A stretch of 64,000 nt of DNA from DATARR01 sp036376245 (GTDB taxonomy: Bacteria; Acidobacteriota; Thermoanaerobaculia; Multivoradales; UBA5704): NCBI GenBank assembly GCA_036376245.1, contig DASVAS010000037.1:301376-365375 (forward strand), read 5' to 3'. The position numbers and the translations under genes were made by a program. Numbering within the stretch: the stretch's first letter is position 1; the number at the start of each line of letters is the position of its first letter. Under the pieces are notes generated by a model. That model searched no databases. It was not told the DNA's origin and saw nothing but the letters and a program-made list of their open reading frames with translations. Shown piece after piece: positions 23,542 to 35,000 of the stretch.

Positions 23542-24516
23542 TCAGCTCGACACCTCCTGAAGTTTTTCTGTCAGCTCTACCGACCTCGACAACGACAATC
23601 CCGCCCCCGCCTCCCGGCTCCGCACCGCGTCCAGGAAGAGCCCCAGATCCTGAGGATCTCCAGGCGGCAGGGGCGAGCCGGCGAGCTCGGCGGCGCCCCG
23701 GTCTCCCCGCACGAGAATACGCGACGCCTTCGCGCCCGGTCCGCGGGTGGCGATCAAGGTGATCCCCATCCAGCGGTGGACGCCCTGCTCGTCCACGATC
23801 TCGAAATGCATCCTCTGATCGATCCAGCGTCCGGGCAGGATTCCGGGGCCGCCGACCTGGACCACGCGCTTCACCCGCCCGCCGAGCACCGCCTGAGCGA
23901 AATCGATCTCGTCGAGCAGATCGCCCACGAGCGCGCGGGCGTCCGGCCGCTCGGGCGACTGGAACCGCGCCTCCACCTCGGCTCCGGCGAGGGCTCCATC
24001 TTTCGAAAGTAGACCGCCGGCCGCTCCGGGCTCCAGGGCGAAGCCGGTCTTCCGAGCCATCTGGATCTGACGTTGGCGCCTCGCGCCTTCCGACGCGATG
24101 TCCTTCCAAGCCGAGGGATCGAACGGCAGCGGACGCAGGAGGAAAACGTCCTTTCCCGCCGCGACCGCTTCTGAAGCAAGATCGAGCTGAGCTTTCTCCG
24201 ACGCGGCGAGAATGACCGCATCCACCGCAGGCTCATCGAAGAGCCGCCGGGCTTCCCGCGTCGCCAGTCCGGCCAGGGCTCCGGGCCCCGCCACCGCCGA
24301 GCGCAACGCCTCCGTCTTGCGATCACAGAGAGCCACCACCTTGGCCGCGGGGAGTTGCTGGCAGACTGAGAGAGCCTGAAGCCCCCGTCCTCCGAGCCCA
24401 ACGAATCCGAGGCGCACCGGCTCCTCGGCCATCCAACCGAGAGGCAGCGCCGCGCTCGCCCCCAGGGCTCCGCTCCAGAAGAGGAACTCGCGGCGAGTGA
24501 GGGGGGGATGAGTCAT
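23542..24516 (-). CDS. Tat-exported Gfo/Idh/MocA-family oxidoreductase
   Basis: A 324-residue protein. The N-terminus LTRREFLFWSGALGASAALP is a twin-arginine (Tat) signal, so it is folded with cofactor before export. A Rossmann dinucleotide motif follows (LGFVGLGGRGLQ), then VVALCDRK, DAVILAASEKAQ and AGKDVFLLRPLPFD where the family usually has EKPL. The C-terminal domain has the family beta-sheet pattern but is short. Substrates of the family are mostly sugars or their derivatives. Its start ATG overlaps the stop of the 1494-residue giant gene by 4 nt (ATGA), so it is translationally coupled to that gene. The replacement of the EKP lysine makes classic dehydrogenase activity uncertain. Confidence 0.8.
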   Translation of the reverse strand: MTHPPLTRREFLFWSGALGASAALPLGWMAEEPVRLGFVGLGGRGLQALSVCQQLPAAKVVALCDRKTEALRSAVAGPGALAGLATREARRLFDEPAVDAVILAASEKAQLDLASEAVAAGKDVFLLRPLPFDPSAWKDIASEGARRQRQIQMARKTGFALEPGAAGGLLSKDGALAGAEVEARFQSPERPDARALVGDLLDEIDFAQAVLGGRVKRVVQVGGPGILPGRWIDQRMHFEIVDEQGVHRWMGITLIATRGPGAKASRILVRGDRGAAELAGSPLPPGDPQDLGLFLDAVRSREAGAGLSLSRSVELTEKLQEVSS

Positions 24517-27500
24517 CGCTGGCCTCCGTTGACGTCGTACCGGTTGGAAATCCGCACGATGCGGGCGCGGTCGATATCAGACTGATTAGCATCGAAGATC
24601 CGACCCCAGAGAGCTCCCGGGCTAGGGGCCTTCTTGCTTTGGACTTCGATGAAGCGGACATAGAGGTCCTTCTCCGTGCCCACATCAAATTCCTTGGTCC
24701 ACTTGAGGGTCTGGGGATTCCACGCCCATACCCCCAGGTAGGCTTCCTGATCGGGACGCCCCGCGAAATCGGCCACCTTCCGGGTCATGACGGCAAAAAG
24801 ATGGAAGCCTTCCCTGGGAGCCACTTTCTGAATGCCAGTAACCTCCAGGACCTGGCCCTTCAGCTTCACCTCGTGCGCCCCTTCTCCCAGCCAGTCCTCC
24901 TCCACCCGCTCCACTCCCGGCAGGAGCTGCACCCAGAACGGCGCCGACCGTTCGCTCTCCAACGCATCCGCCTGCCCTTCGGCGGTCAGCTTCCGGTAGA
25001 AACGCAGCTTCAGGAACCACCAGGAAAGGTCCACCGGTTTCGCTTGTCCATCTCGGCTGATCGTGGGGCGCGACAACAGGAAGGAGGAGGCCAGGAACCG
25101 GGGATCCGTCTGCGAATGATCGCGGTGATGGCCGATAGCGCCGTCCACCTGAGAGAACTCGACCTTGAATTGCTTGAGATTCAGCGTCCGGAGGTTGGGA
25201 TCGAAGGCTTCGCCCGCGCTTTTATTTGTGACGATCGGGTCCGTGCCGATCTGATAGTACGTTTTATCCTTGGGGGCCTGCTGTCCCAGCGCGAATTCCG
25301 GATCGCTCACCGGCACGACTTCGATTCCGAGCTGTTCCGCCAGCCCACCCACCTCGTACCAGGGACCGTCGACGACCACCATGAGACCCGGCCCGCCCTC
25401 GACTTTCTCGGAGACTCCATGGGTCAGAGGCAGCACCATCCTGATCTTGGGCGCGGGCACCTTTGCCGGGCGGCGGCACGGCACAAACTGAGGCTGCCAG
25501 CGATCCCGGGTCTTGTCGTTCTCCGCCTCCAGGACTCCCTGCCCTTCCGGCAGGATGCCTTCCCAGCGGCTGAAGACTCGCGCGGAGAAACGGTGGTGAA
25601 GGGCGCGGAGATCCCCCTCTGGCCCCTGGCGGGACAGATCCTCTTCGTAGTGAAAGAAGGGCTCCGCTGCATTCCTGACCGAACGCGGCATGGGCAGGCG
25701 ACGGTGCTCGTCGTCGCCCCTCGCTCCGAATTCCGACATATGAAAGGCGCGAAGGGGAGCGCCCGGTTTCAATTGCGGATGGTCGGCCGGGGGGCGGCCC
25801 CGCCAGCTCCATACCTGATGCAGGATCTCGGCCCGGTAGACATGACCTTTGAGGTCCGCGACGTCGTTCATGTCCAGGTCGACCTTGAGCACGCCCTTGT
25901 CGTAGGACGGTTTCAGGGAGCTCCACAGGGCCGTACCCAAAGCCTTCGTCTGTGGCAGCGCCCGCGGGATCTCGATCAGCAGATGCCAGGGAGAGGTGCC
26001 TTTGATCTTTCCGTCGTCCCGAACGATCTCCTTGCGGGTAGCGGTCTGCCAGAACCGTTTCTCCGCGTCCGGAAGCAGCGACACGTAGACGCTGAGACGG
26101 TACATCGTCGTCGGAGAGGTCGGAAATATCTTGGTCTCGGTGCCGGCGGTCACGAGCAATCCCTCATCCTTCATCTCGCAGGCGATGGGGATCGCCTCGT
26201 ACTGCTCCGTTTCCAGCGTGCAATCGGCCTCCTTCCAGTTATGGAAGTCCGCGGCGATCGAATTGGCGCCGGTCCGGAGCTTCTTCTTGGAGAATTTGAG
26301 GTTCAGGCTCTGCCAGCTCGTCGGGTTGGCGACGCCGAGCTCCTTCACCTCGACGTAGATCCCCTCGACGGCTGGATCGTCCAGGTAGACACCGACGTCC
26401 TCCAGATTCCCTTTCGTCTCTCCCTTGTCGTACGCCAGTTGATAGAAGCTGCGCCAGATGAATTTGCGCCGGTTCTTGTCGGCGTCTTTCGCGACCCAGC
26501 GGTCCCAGGTTTCGAGATCGACCGTCGGGGGCCGGACCTCGAAGCGGAAGCTCTCGGCCACCTTCATTCCGCTGCGCGCCGGGAATCCCTTTGCCAGAAG
26601 AAGGAGCGGAGTGTTCGCCAGCAGCGCATCCGTCTGCGCCAGCTCGTCCGCCGGACGGTTGGGATCGGCGAGACGTTTCGGATCCCCGAAGAGCGGATCT
26701 TTTTCCGGCAGCACAGCCTTGGGAGAAAGCTCGCGGATGCGCGGCGCGACCTTCTCGGGGATGGGCGGCAGCGCCGCGGCGCCCTTGGGCTTGACGCGCA
26801 GCGAGCCTACATGCATCTCCCGAAGGTAGGTCACCTCTCGCGGCGTACCCTCGACCGCCTGATTGGGGATGGTCTCCATGAGCTTCCAGGGATTGCCGTC
26901 CGAGAGAGACTTCGGGATCGCGCCGGAGTTGGTGACCATGAACGGCACGACCCTGTAGGTCGTGCCGAAGACAAGCCCGGGAATCTTCGCGTCCTTCTCG
27001 AACCTGAAGTCCACCAGGGGCTCATCGATGCCGGAAGGGCGGTCTTCGCATGGATCGGCCGCGGAGCTCGCGGCCAGCCGGACGCCCGAGACGGCACACG
27101 GGCTCATAGGGCCTTCGGCTGTGAGAGGCCCGTTGTCATAGGTCACCGTCGGCGAGCGCACATCGTTGAGATACGCAAGACGGGTGGGCAGCAGCACCGT
27201 GGAAAGCTCTTCATCCTCCACATGGGCAGCCGCCATGTTGAGGCATTTCCAGTGGGTGTCGCCCTTTTTCTGCATCAGCAGGCCGAGGCCCTGGAGGTGG
27301 ATCAGATGGTCCGCCGAGCGCGGATCCTTGCCCAGCGTATCGAGCTGGAACGTGAGGCCTTTCGTGCGGCCGGGATCGAGAGCCCGGATGTCCTCGTCCG
27401 CCTTGGGACGAACCGAAGCGACCACCTTCCGGGCCAGGGCTTTCTGGAAATCCTCCGTCCAGCCGGGCACCGCGAGAGGCTTGAGGATCTTTTCCTGATA

Positions 27501-28997
27501 GGTCTCGGCCAGCTTCGTCAGGTCCGCCGCGAATTCCGGCCAGTAGTCGCCGAGGTGATCCAGGAGCAGGAGACGCTGAAGATCGATCTCGGGCGGCGGG
27601 CCGTCCAACAAAGCTCTGGCAAACTCCGACGCGGCTGCCGAGGGCTGCGGGTCCTTGAACGCGAGGAACGCCTTCCACTGGATCCGAAAGAGCTCCCGCA
27701 GCGTGGCGGGATTCGAGAGGGAAGCCAGGATCTGCTCGAGCTCGGCGACCGTCTGCTCCAGGCTCAAGGAGGCCAGGTCACGGACCCGCTCCGTCCTGTC
27801 CGCACCGCGTACGGCGAGGTCCAACAGGCCGGCGCCGCTCTTCTCCAAGGGGATGCCGGTCACGGCCTCTCGAATCCAACCGAGCCGGGTCCGTTCCTTT
27901 TCGCTTCCCAGCCATGTCGTAGCCTTCTCTCGCAGGGTGTCGGCACTCGATTGCGGAAACGGCGTCTTCCCAAAGAAGCGCGCACGATCCAGGAAAGGCC
28001 CTTCCGGCCCCTTGCGCACGCCCGGTCCGAAGGTCGCGACGAGTTGCTCCAGCACGATCGAGGCGATCACGGGATAATCGGACAGCGGTGGCCGCGGCTT
28101 CTTCTGGATCTCCCCGACCAGCCAATCGACGAGGATTCGCGCCACGTGCAGTTGCTCGGCGAGGCGGGCTTCCAGCCCGGTCCGCCATTCCGAATTCGCG
28201 ACGTCCTCTTTGTTGATCTGCACCCATAGGTCGCTGAAGTTGAAATAACCTTTCTGCCCCGGGTCCGCCAGATCGCAGGCCAGGGTCTCGACCTGGAGCA
28301 GGAACGTGGGTGCAGCCGGCGCAGGCGGGGGCGGATCTGCCGACGGCGGCGTCCCCGGCGGTGGCGGGACCTGGACCGGCGGCCCGAATTTATAGGTCAG
28401 GGTCACCTGCTTGCCGTTCGGCGTCTGAAGGTCCGGCTCCAACTCGAAGTCCCAACCCTGGTGACGAACCTTGAAGACCGGCGCCACGACGGCCTCCATC
28501 GGAGGCATCTCGGTCTCGGGCACCTCCAGGCGCGAGGAGAGCCCGATCGCCTGTGGAAGGGGATACGGGTAGAGGGAAACCTGCCCCAGGAAAGCGGGCC
28601 AGCTTCTACTTTCGCGGCTGATCTTCGTCGAATCCTGGGCTCCCCCCCAACCCCAGGCGTTGTTGCCGCTCTTGAACTCACCGAAGCGACGACTGAGCAC
28701 TGTCCGGAAGCTTGGCGACGGATGGCCGGTCCCCCGTATGACAGGAAACGGTCCCTTCTTGACAGAACCATCCAGGGAGTGCAGATAGACTTTCTCGATC
28801 GGCCGAAACAGGCTCGCCCCTTCGCCCCAAGTCCACGGCGCCAGGAACGAATCCGCGACAGCAAGCGTGTTCGGGGTGTGGCCGTTCCCCAGGGCCACGG
28901 AGAACGTGAGGCCAAACGCCTTCAGGTTCGGCGTCACGTTCGTCTTGTCGTGAGGGTGCAGCCTTTCCAACGTCGGCAAAAAGACCAGATCCGCCAT
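24513..28997 (-). CDS. Giant protein of unknown function, 1494 aa (second of pair)
   Basis: One uninterrupted frame that I do not recognise. It begins MADLVFLPTLERLHPHDKTN with no signal peptide. A proline-rich linker lies near 210-230 (VPPPPGTPPSADPPPPAPAAP), a mostly helical region at about 270-560, and a long mixed beta region to the end. No Walker, nuclease or protease motif stands out. It starts 10 nt after the stop of the 2108-residue gene and overlaps the oxidoreductase start by 4 nt, so the three form one operon of about 11.8 kb. The long strand-rich regions suggest a structural or surface role rather than an enzyme; this is inference. Confidence 0.7.
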   Translation of the reverse strand: MADLVFLPTLERLHPHDKTNVTPNLKAFGLTFSVALGNGHTPNTLAVADSFLAPWTWGEGASLFRPIEKVYLHSLDGSVKKGPFPVIRGTGHPSPSFRTVLSRRFGEFKSGNNAWGWGGAQDSTKISRESRSWPAFLGQVSLYPYPLPQAIGLSSRLEVPETEMPPMEAVVAPVFKVRHQGWDFELEPDLQTPNGKQVTLTYKFGPPVQVPPPPGTPPSADPPPPAPAAPTFLLQVETLACDLADPGQKGYFNFSDLWVQINKEDVANSEWRTGLEARLAEQLHVARILVDWLVGEIQKKPRPPLSDYPVIASIVLEQLVATFGPGVRKGPEGPFLDRARFFGKTPFPQSSADTLREKATTWLGSEKERTRLGWIREAVTGIPLEKSGAGLLDLAVRGADRTERVRDLASLSLEQTVAELEQILASLSNPATLRELFRIQWKAFLAFKDPQPSAAASEFARALLDGPPPEIDLQRLLLLDHLGDYWPEFAADLTKLAETYQEKILKPLAVPGWTEDFQKALARKVVASVRPKADEDIRALDPGRTKGLTFQLDTLGKDPRSADHLIHLQGLGLLMQKKGDTHWKCLNMAAAHVEDEELSTVLLPTRLAYLNDVRSPTVTYDNGPLTAEGPMSPCAVSGVRLAASSAADPCEDRPSGIDEPLVDFRFEKDAKIPGLVFGTTYRVVPFMVTNSGAIPKSLSDGNPWKLMETIPNQAVEGTPREVTYLREMHVGSLRVKPKGAAALPPIPEKVAPRIRELSPKAVLPEKDPLFGDPKRLADPNRPADELAQTDALLANTPLLLLAKGFPARSGMKVAESFRFEVRPPTVDLETWDRWVAKDADKNRRKFIWRSFYQLAYDKGETKGNLEDVGVYLDDPAVEGIYVEVKELGVANPTSWQSLNLKFSKKKLRTGANSIAADFHNWKEADCTLETEQYEAIPIACEMKDEGLLVTAGTETKIFPTSPTTMYRLSVYVSLLPDAEKRFWQTATRKEIVRDDGKIKGTSPWHLLIEIPRALPQTKALGTALWSSLKPSYDKGVLKVDLDMNDVADLKGHVYRAEILHQVWSWRGRPPADHPQLKPGAPLRAFHMSEFGARGDDEHRRLPMPRSVRNAAEPFFHYEEDLSRQGPEGDLRALHHRFSARVFSRWEGILPEGQGVLEAENDKTRDRWQPQFVPCRRPAKVPAPKIRMVLPLTHGVSEKVEGGPGLMVVVDGPWYEVGGLAEQLGIEVVPVSDPEFALGQQAPKDKTYYQIGTDPIVTNKSAGEAFDPNLRTLNLKQFKVEFSQVDGAIGHHRDHSQTDPRFLASSFLLSRPTISRDGQAKPVDLSWWFLKLRFYRKLTAEGQADALESERSAPFWVQLLPGVERVEEDWLGEGAHEVKLKGQVLEVTGIQKVAPREGFHLFAVMTRKVADFAGRPDQEAYLGVWAWNPQTLKWTKEFDVGTEKDLYVRFIEVQSKKAPSPGALWGRIFDANQSDIDRARIVRISNRYDVNGGQR

Positions 28998-29007
28998 CGC
29001 GGGCTCC

Positions 29008-32000
29008 TTACACCAGCATGTCCAGATAGTTTTCGACGGCCGCCTTGAGCTTTTCCGGGTTGATCTTGTCGATCTTGACGGGTTCCGCTTCCATCCCCAG
29101 CGCCGCCATCCCGCCGAGAGACGCCAGTTGCGCCACGGGCCGTGGGCCGCCCAGGGAGGATCGCCGGTTGGAACCCACGCGGCCCAACGTGTACTGCACC
29201 GACTCGCTCACTTCCAGCGTGAAGCACCAGCAGATCTTGATCTTGATCTCCAGGTGTCCGGTCCCCACCATCGCGCCGCCTTGATATTGGCCGTCGAGGC
29301 GCAGCGTGATCGTCGCCGAGGCGATCGAAAGCACTGAGACGTGGCCGCGGATCATGAACATCAGGCCTACTACCAGCCCGCCGCCTCGCGCGCTGTCGTA
29401 ATTCGCCGTCACACCGAGGTACACCGCGACGCCGCCGCGGATCGGCCCCAGGGCGATTCCCAGGCTCGCCGACACCGCGATGGCCATGTCCGCCGTCGCC
29501 GTGACCTTCCCTGTCGAGGTGTGATAGCGCGAGCCCAGCTCCAGATACCCCGCGCCTCCGAGGATGAAGACCGTCAATGTAAAGGGCGCGTCTCTCCGGG
29601 CGAGGCCCGCCGTGACGCCGATGTTGAAATCGCCGCCGCCATAGCGCAGGGCCAGCGAGGCGCAGAGCTTGAGCCCGGAGAAGCCGAACGCTCCGACCTG
29701 GGTATCCGGAATCGGCAGGTCCAGGGTGGAGACCACGCCGTCGCCGTCGAAGCGGGTGGTCAGCCCGCCGGGAGAGATCTGACTCATCAGGGCGTTGATG
29801 AAATCCAGCGCTGGCGCGAGTTGGACGTCCTGGGGGTTGACCCTGAAGTTGATGCGCCCGTCCTCGTCGAAGGTCAGCGGCGTCTGCCGGAACGTGATCA
29901 GGGGGAAGCCGCCGATCTGGAGCAGCCAGTCGCCGGCGAGTTGGCCGCTCACCTTCCGCTGCCGGATGCCTTGCAGGTCGGCTTCCATGCGCGCTTCGGC
30001 CTCGAAGCGCGGCTTGTTGACGCGCACCGCCAGCGGTCCCACGGCGAAGAGGGTCGCGTTCTCACTCGCCTGGAAATTGATCTCGGTGTTGACCCAGGCG
30101 CGCCGCGTCTGGGGATCGAGTCCATGCCGGACCTTGACGGCGTCGCCGGAGCCTCCGGGCATCTTCAGGCCTGAAAAGAGATCCTTCAGAGGAATGCCCG
30201 CGATGTTCGGAAGGATAGAGGAAACGTCGAAGTTCCTCAGCTCCGCGGGGATCAGTTGCTCCCCCAGCTCCTTGACCGGCAGATCGACGCCGAAAGGTTT
30301 CAGAGCATCTACGATCGCCGCCGCCTGGGCCGCTCGCGAGATGACGGGCGTGATGTCAACGCGGTCCTTGAGCTCGTTGTAGAAGAAGGCGACCTCCGGA
30401 CGATCGAACTTGAGTCCCGAGACGTCCGGCGGAGTGCCGAAGGCGCGCACCAGCTTGAGCACGTCGTCCTTCTTGGACTCCACCACCCCCAGGACCTGCC
30501 GCGCGGCCTTGATGCCGCTACCGAGCTCCTCTTCGATCTGCCGCAGCGCCTCATCCCGTTGCCGCTCCAGGAAGCTGCGGATCTCGGCGACCTTCTCCTG
30601 GATTCCCAACTCGTCCTTGATCTCTGTGAGCAGGACTTCAAACCTCTTTTTGAGATCACTACACCTTTCTTCTACCGACTTACTGATGCTCTCCTTCGTT
30701 GGCAGAAGCTCCTTGACGTCCAAGCTTGCAAAAAAAGCGCTCGCAGTACTTCTAACCTCTTTCGTAACCCCATCAATACCTTTCTTGAGGTTCTCGTTTT
30801 CCGTCTGGACTTTGTCCTCCCATCGTCTCCTTAACCCCTCGACGAACCCCAGATCAGCCAATTCATCGATCGCCTTCTCGGTCTCCTTGATGAGCTGGGT
30901 GGCGAGCTCCTTGAACAGAGCGTGCGCTCCATCCTCAGCCTTCTTGAGCCCCGCCCGAGACTGACTCAGGAGCTTTTCAGCTTCATCGAACACTGCCTGC
31001 AGATCTGCCGTCTGATCTTCAAGCTTGCGTAGCCGCGTCTTGGCAAGACCCTTGACACCTTGGACATCCTTGACGAGTTGGTTGACACTGGCGAGAGTCG
31101 CATCGACGGCGTCTACCATTCCGGCGACTTTGGTAAGCGTCGAGAGATTCTTGGCCACCCATTTCGCGCCTATACCCAAGGCGATCTTGTCATCTCCGCT
31201 CGTCAAGGAGGCACTGTCAGCGTAGCCGCGAATGCGTTGACTGATGGATTGCAAGGTGGACCGATAGATTCGCAGCCGCTGAGTCAGCTCCGACAGACGC
31301 GCGGCAGCGACCCATGTATCAAGGTCCTTGTCGATCTGCTGGAGTTCAACCTGCGCTTGCTTGAGCTGGCTTCTAGCGTCGTTCAAGGCCCCTTCGACGC
31401 TCCCCAGATATGGCGCCAGAGAGGGCGCAAGCTTCATCTGGGCTTCGATAGTCTCTATGTGACGATGTAAGGCCTTCTTGAGATTGCCCTTGTTGGCCTG
31501 CAATTCCTCCACCAGGCGCGCCGGCCAAGCCGTCAGGCGCCTGGCCTCCAGGTTGATCTTGTCCTTTGCCTGGTTATCGATCTTCTCGATCAGCTCGGTG
31601 AGGCTTCCCCCGATCTTCTGCAGCCGCTCGTTCCCCTCCTGCAGACGCGCTGCGGGCTCGGCAAGCCTATCTGCCACTGCTGTTCCAGCCGAATTGCAGA
31701 GGTTCCCGATCTGCGTTTTCAGCTCCTCCAGTTTATTCGCATCGAATCGCCGCGCATCGGCAGGTAGGAGATCGAGGTGCCTCTGTATAGTTTCGGCCAC
31801 ATAAGAACGGGTGGATCCCAGGACGTCGGACAACCCAGGCTGCGTCACCTGGAAGTCCGCCCGGCACATCGTCACCGACGACAGCAGCGCTCCCATCGGA
31901 TCACCCTTGCGGTTCGCCAGGAGGTCCACCGTGTGCTCGGCCGGCTCGATCAGGAACGTGCAGGGACTGAACCCGATCGGCACGACCGTATCTCCGGCGC

Positions 32001-35000
32001 TCGTCTGCTTCAGCGAGCCCGAAGCGAAGGCGTTGTCCTCAGCGGCGCCCGGACGCGCCTGATCCACGAAGTCCACGCCCTCCACCGGCAGCCAGGCGTC
32101 GGTGTTGGAGAGATCGACCGAGGGATCGTCCAGGGCTTCGGGCGGCACCGTGGTGTCCGTGTAGAAATACAGATTCTCCGGATTGGCGATGGCCACCTTC
32201 CGCGGCACGCTCTCGCCGTCCACGCTGGCCATGACCGTGAAGTGGACCACCGGCTTGGGAAAGAGCTCCTTCGGCTCCTCTCCAGGACGCCAGATCGGGA
32301 TCTTCCAACCCACGTTCCCGACGTCCGTCCCCCACGAGCCGCGCACCCGGAAACGCACCACCTGGTTGGGGTCCTCCGAAAACGAGCACTCCGTTATGAA
32401 GCCGGTGGCCTTGGCGTCCCCTTTCCCCTGGTCGGGATAGCGCCGGCTGTTCTGGAGAACCTCGACGAACTCGTCCACCTTGCGCAGCACAGCCCGACCT
32501 TCGTGAGGGTTCTGGGCGTCCTCCTTGCCTGCTTTCGGACCGAACAGCGGCGACCTCACCACGGTACGCTCGTAGACAATGACGTGCTTGCAACGATTCC
32601 AGCAGACGCCGACGCGACCGATGCGCTCCAAGGTGTAGGACCAGGTCCGCCCCATGGAAACATCGGCGAGGATCTTGGTGCGCCAGTTGTCGAAGGCGGC
32701 CATCTGGTGGCCGTAGCCGCCTAGAGCGGACAAACGCGTGTCCTTCATCGCCGCGCCGCTCGATTGCGGCCATTTCCCATCGTGCGGACGCAGCACCGCC
32801 TGGTAGATGTTGCGGCTCTCGAATCCCCAGGTCGCCCCGCCTTTCAGGCCGGGATCGGGAGCGTCGGGATCGAGGGGAACGGGATTGGCGAGGTCCGCCT
32901 TGCGAACCTTGACGAGTCCGTCAGGCAGCGTCTTGGGCCTCTTCGTCTCGTCACTGGGTTCATCGGTTGGATCACCCGGCAAGTGATGATCTCTTGGCAT
33001 CTGACGGATCCAGCACGTCACGTCTTCCTTCAACTCCAGCGTATCCAGCTTGCGGATGTCCCAGAGCTCGAAGATCCCGAGGCGCTGGCGGGTGCGTTGC
33101 GCCAGGCGAATCCATCGCCGCCGCGCCTCGAGATAGTCTCCTTGAGCTTCGCCGTCGACCTTCGCACCCTTGAAGGGCACCCAGGCGGGGTTGCGCGGCA
33201 GAGGGCCCATGACATCTCCCACCAGCGCGGAGATCTCGGCGAGGCGCATAAAGGGGTAATCGATCCGGCACGAGAGGCCATAGAGCAATTCGTACTGGAG
33301 GTGCTCCAGATGGGCACCCGGAAGCTCGCGCTCGGGATCGCTCAACAAGCGGCGGAGGTTCCAGGGGGCTTCGGGGAAGTTCTGCTTGTAATACCTTTCC
33401 CGCATGGCGAGGAAGGCCGGCGGAGAGAGCCGGAAGTCCGCGAGGTCTCCCTCCGCCAGGCCTTGCTTGTGCTCCTTCCGCTTCTCCATGGTCTCGCCGA
33501 CGCCCTGCGGAGGGAGCGTCAGGCAGAAGTTCTGGGCGTTGGGAAAGCGGATGTGCCACGTCCCGGCGTCCGAGCCGTAGCTCTGCCAGTTGGCGATCTC
33601 GTTGCCCGCCGCGGCATTCTCTAGAGATCCCAAGGTGGGAAAACTGACCTTGGCTACAAGGAAGGGCTCGCGGTCGAGGACGGCGACGCGATCCATCTTG
33701 TTTTCGTTTTCTGGGAAGCAGACCTCCAGCTCTTTCAACTCGTCTCCGGTATTGCCGCCCCCATCGGTCCGGCGCAAGACGAGATCGATCCTGCGCAAGT
33801 CTCCCTGGCGGGCGCGCTCCTGGACGTTGAGGACAATGCCGGTGAGGGGGCTGGCCGCCGCCTTGGGGAGGGGGACTACGAGAGGCCGTTCGCGTCTCTG
33901 CGTGCATTCCAGATCGTGCTCTTCCTGCTGCGAGGCCGGGATCTGAAGAGAAGGATCGCAATCGGCATAGAATTCGCCGGTGACGTCGTCCTGCCCGCCG
34001 GGGGCAAGGGCCTCGATCGACCAGTCGAGATCCATGCTGGCGTCATTCCACTCGTATTTTCCTGAAAAATTCTCCCTTCTGCTCTCGGTCAGCATCCATT
34101 TTTGAAGAGTCTCTCCTTCCTTCCCCGTATCCCGGGTGGAAGAAGCAAACGTTACGTCCAAGGCGCCAATCCGTACCGAGCGGTTTGGCGAGATCACCGC
34201 GATGCTCTTCTTCCTGCGGAGGCGCAAGGACAATCCCGAGTCCCGGGTCAACTTCAACAGATGCTTCATCAAATCCCGGAACCTGCTGTTGTCAGATGCA
34301 GAAAGGTCGGCGGGAAATCCCTTTGTCAAGGGCAGCAGGGCTTTGATCGCCTCTCCGATATGGTTCCTCAGGAGCGGGAAGGTCGCTTGTCCCCAGGTAT
34401 CGTCGTTGTTTCCATGGAGGGCCAAGGCGTGGGACACCGCGGAGACACGGCCATCCGTTGACAGGGGTTCCTGGACCTCGTAGACGGAATCCCAGAAGCC
34501 GCTGCCCGCTGGGTCGAAAATGGGAGCGAAGAGAGGACCGTGCTGCACATCGAGTTCGGAGGCGCGGACCAGTTCCCCCATGACAGAGTTCCATACGGAT
34601 CTTCCCCATGAGTATGGCAGGCCCATGAGGGCGACATACCAGGTGGGGATCTTGTCCTGTGCCTCGGCGTCTCCGCAAACGAGATATCTGGGGATCTGAA
34701 CGAGCCGGATGGTCTGCTGGCTCACCCCTTCGCTGGATCCGTAAGCCTTCAGGCCTTGCCCTGCCACCTTGGCGGTGGTTTCAAAGACGAGGGTCAAGTC
34801 TTTGGTTTCTACGCAGTCTCCCGCGGCGTTCTTTCTGTTGACTGGATGCAGCGCGCATCTCAACCCGGAAGTATCAGGCTCGGAATCGGAGAGCTGGAAT
34901 CCTATTTGCTGAAAGAAACCCCGTTGCCTGTCGAGCTCATGATCACTGGCATCGAGAACCGTAAAAGATCTCCCATCTCTCCACGCTTCGAAGAGGTTGC

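Noticed and set aside
20175..23762. Plus-strand frame of nearly 1200 codons over the lipoprotein and metallopeptidase
   Set aside because: Shadow frame of two minus-strand genes with clear families; no domain and unusual composition.
24639..28229. Plus-strand frame of nearly 1200 codons over the second giant gene
   Set aside because: Antisense to the 1494-residue gene. Either strand lacks known motifs, but the minus-strand frame is continuous, fits between its neighbours with short gaps and has normal protein composition, while this frame is Arg/Gln/His-rich.
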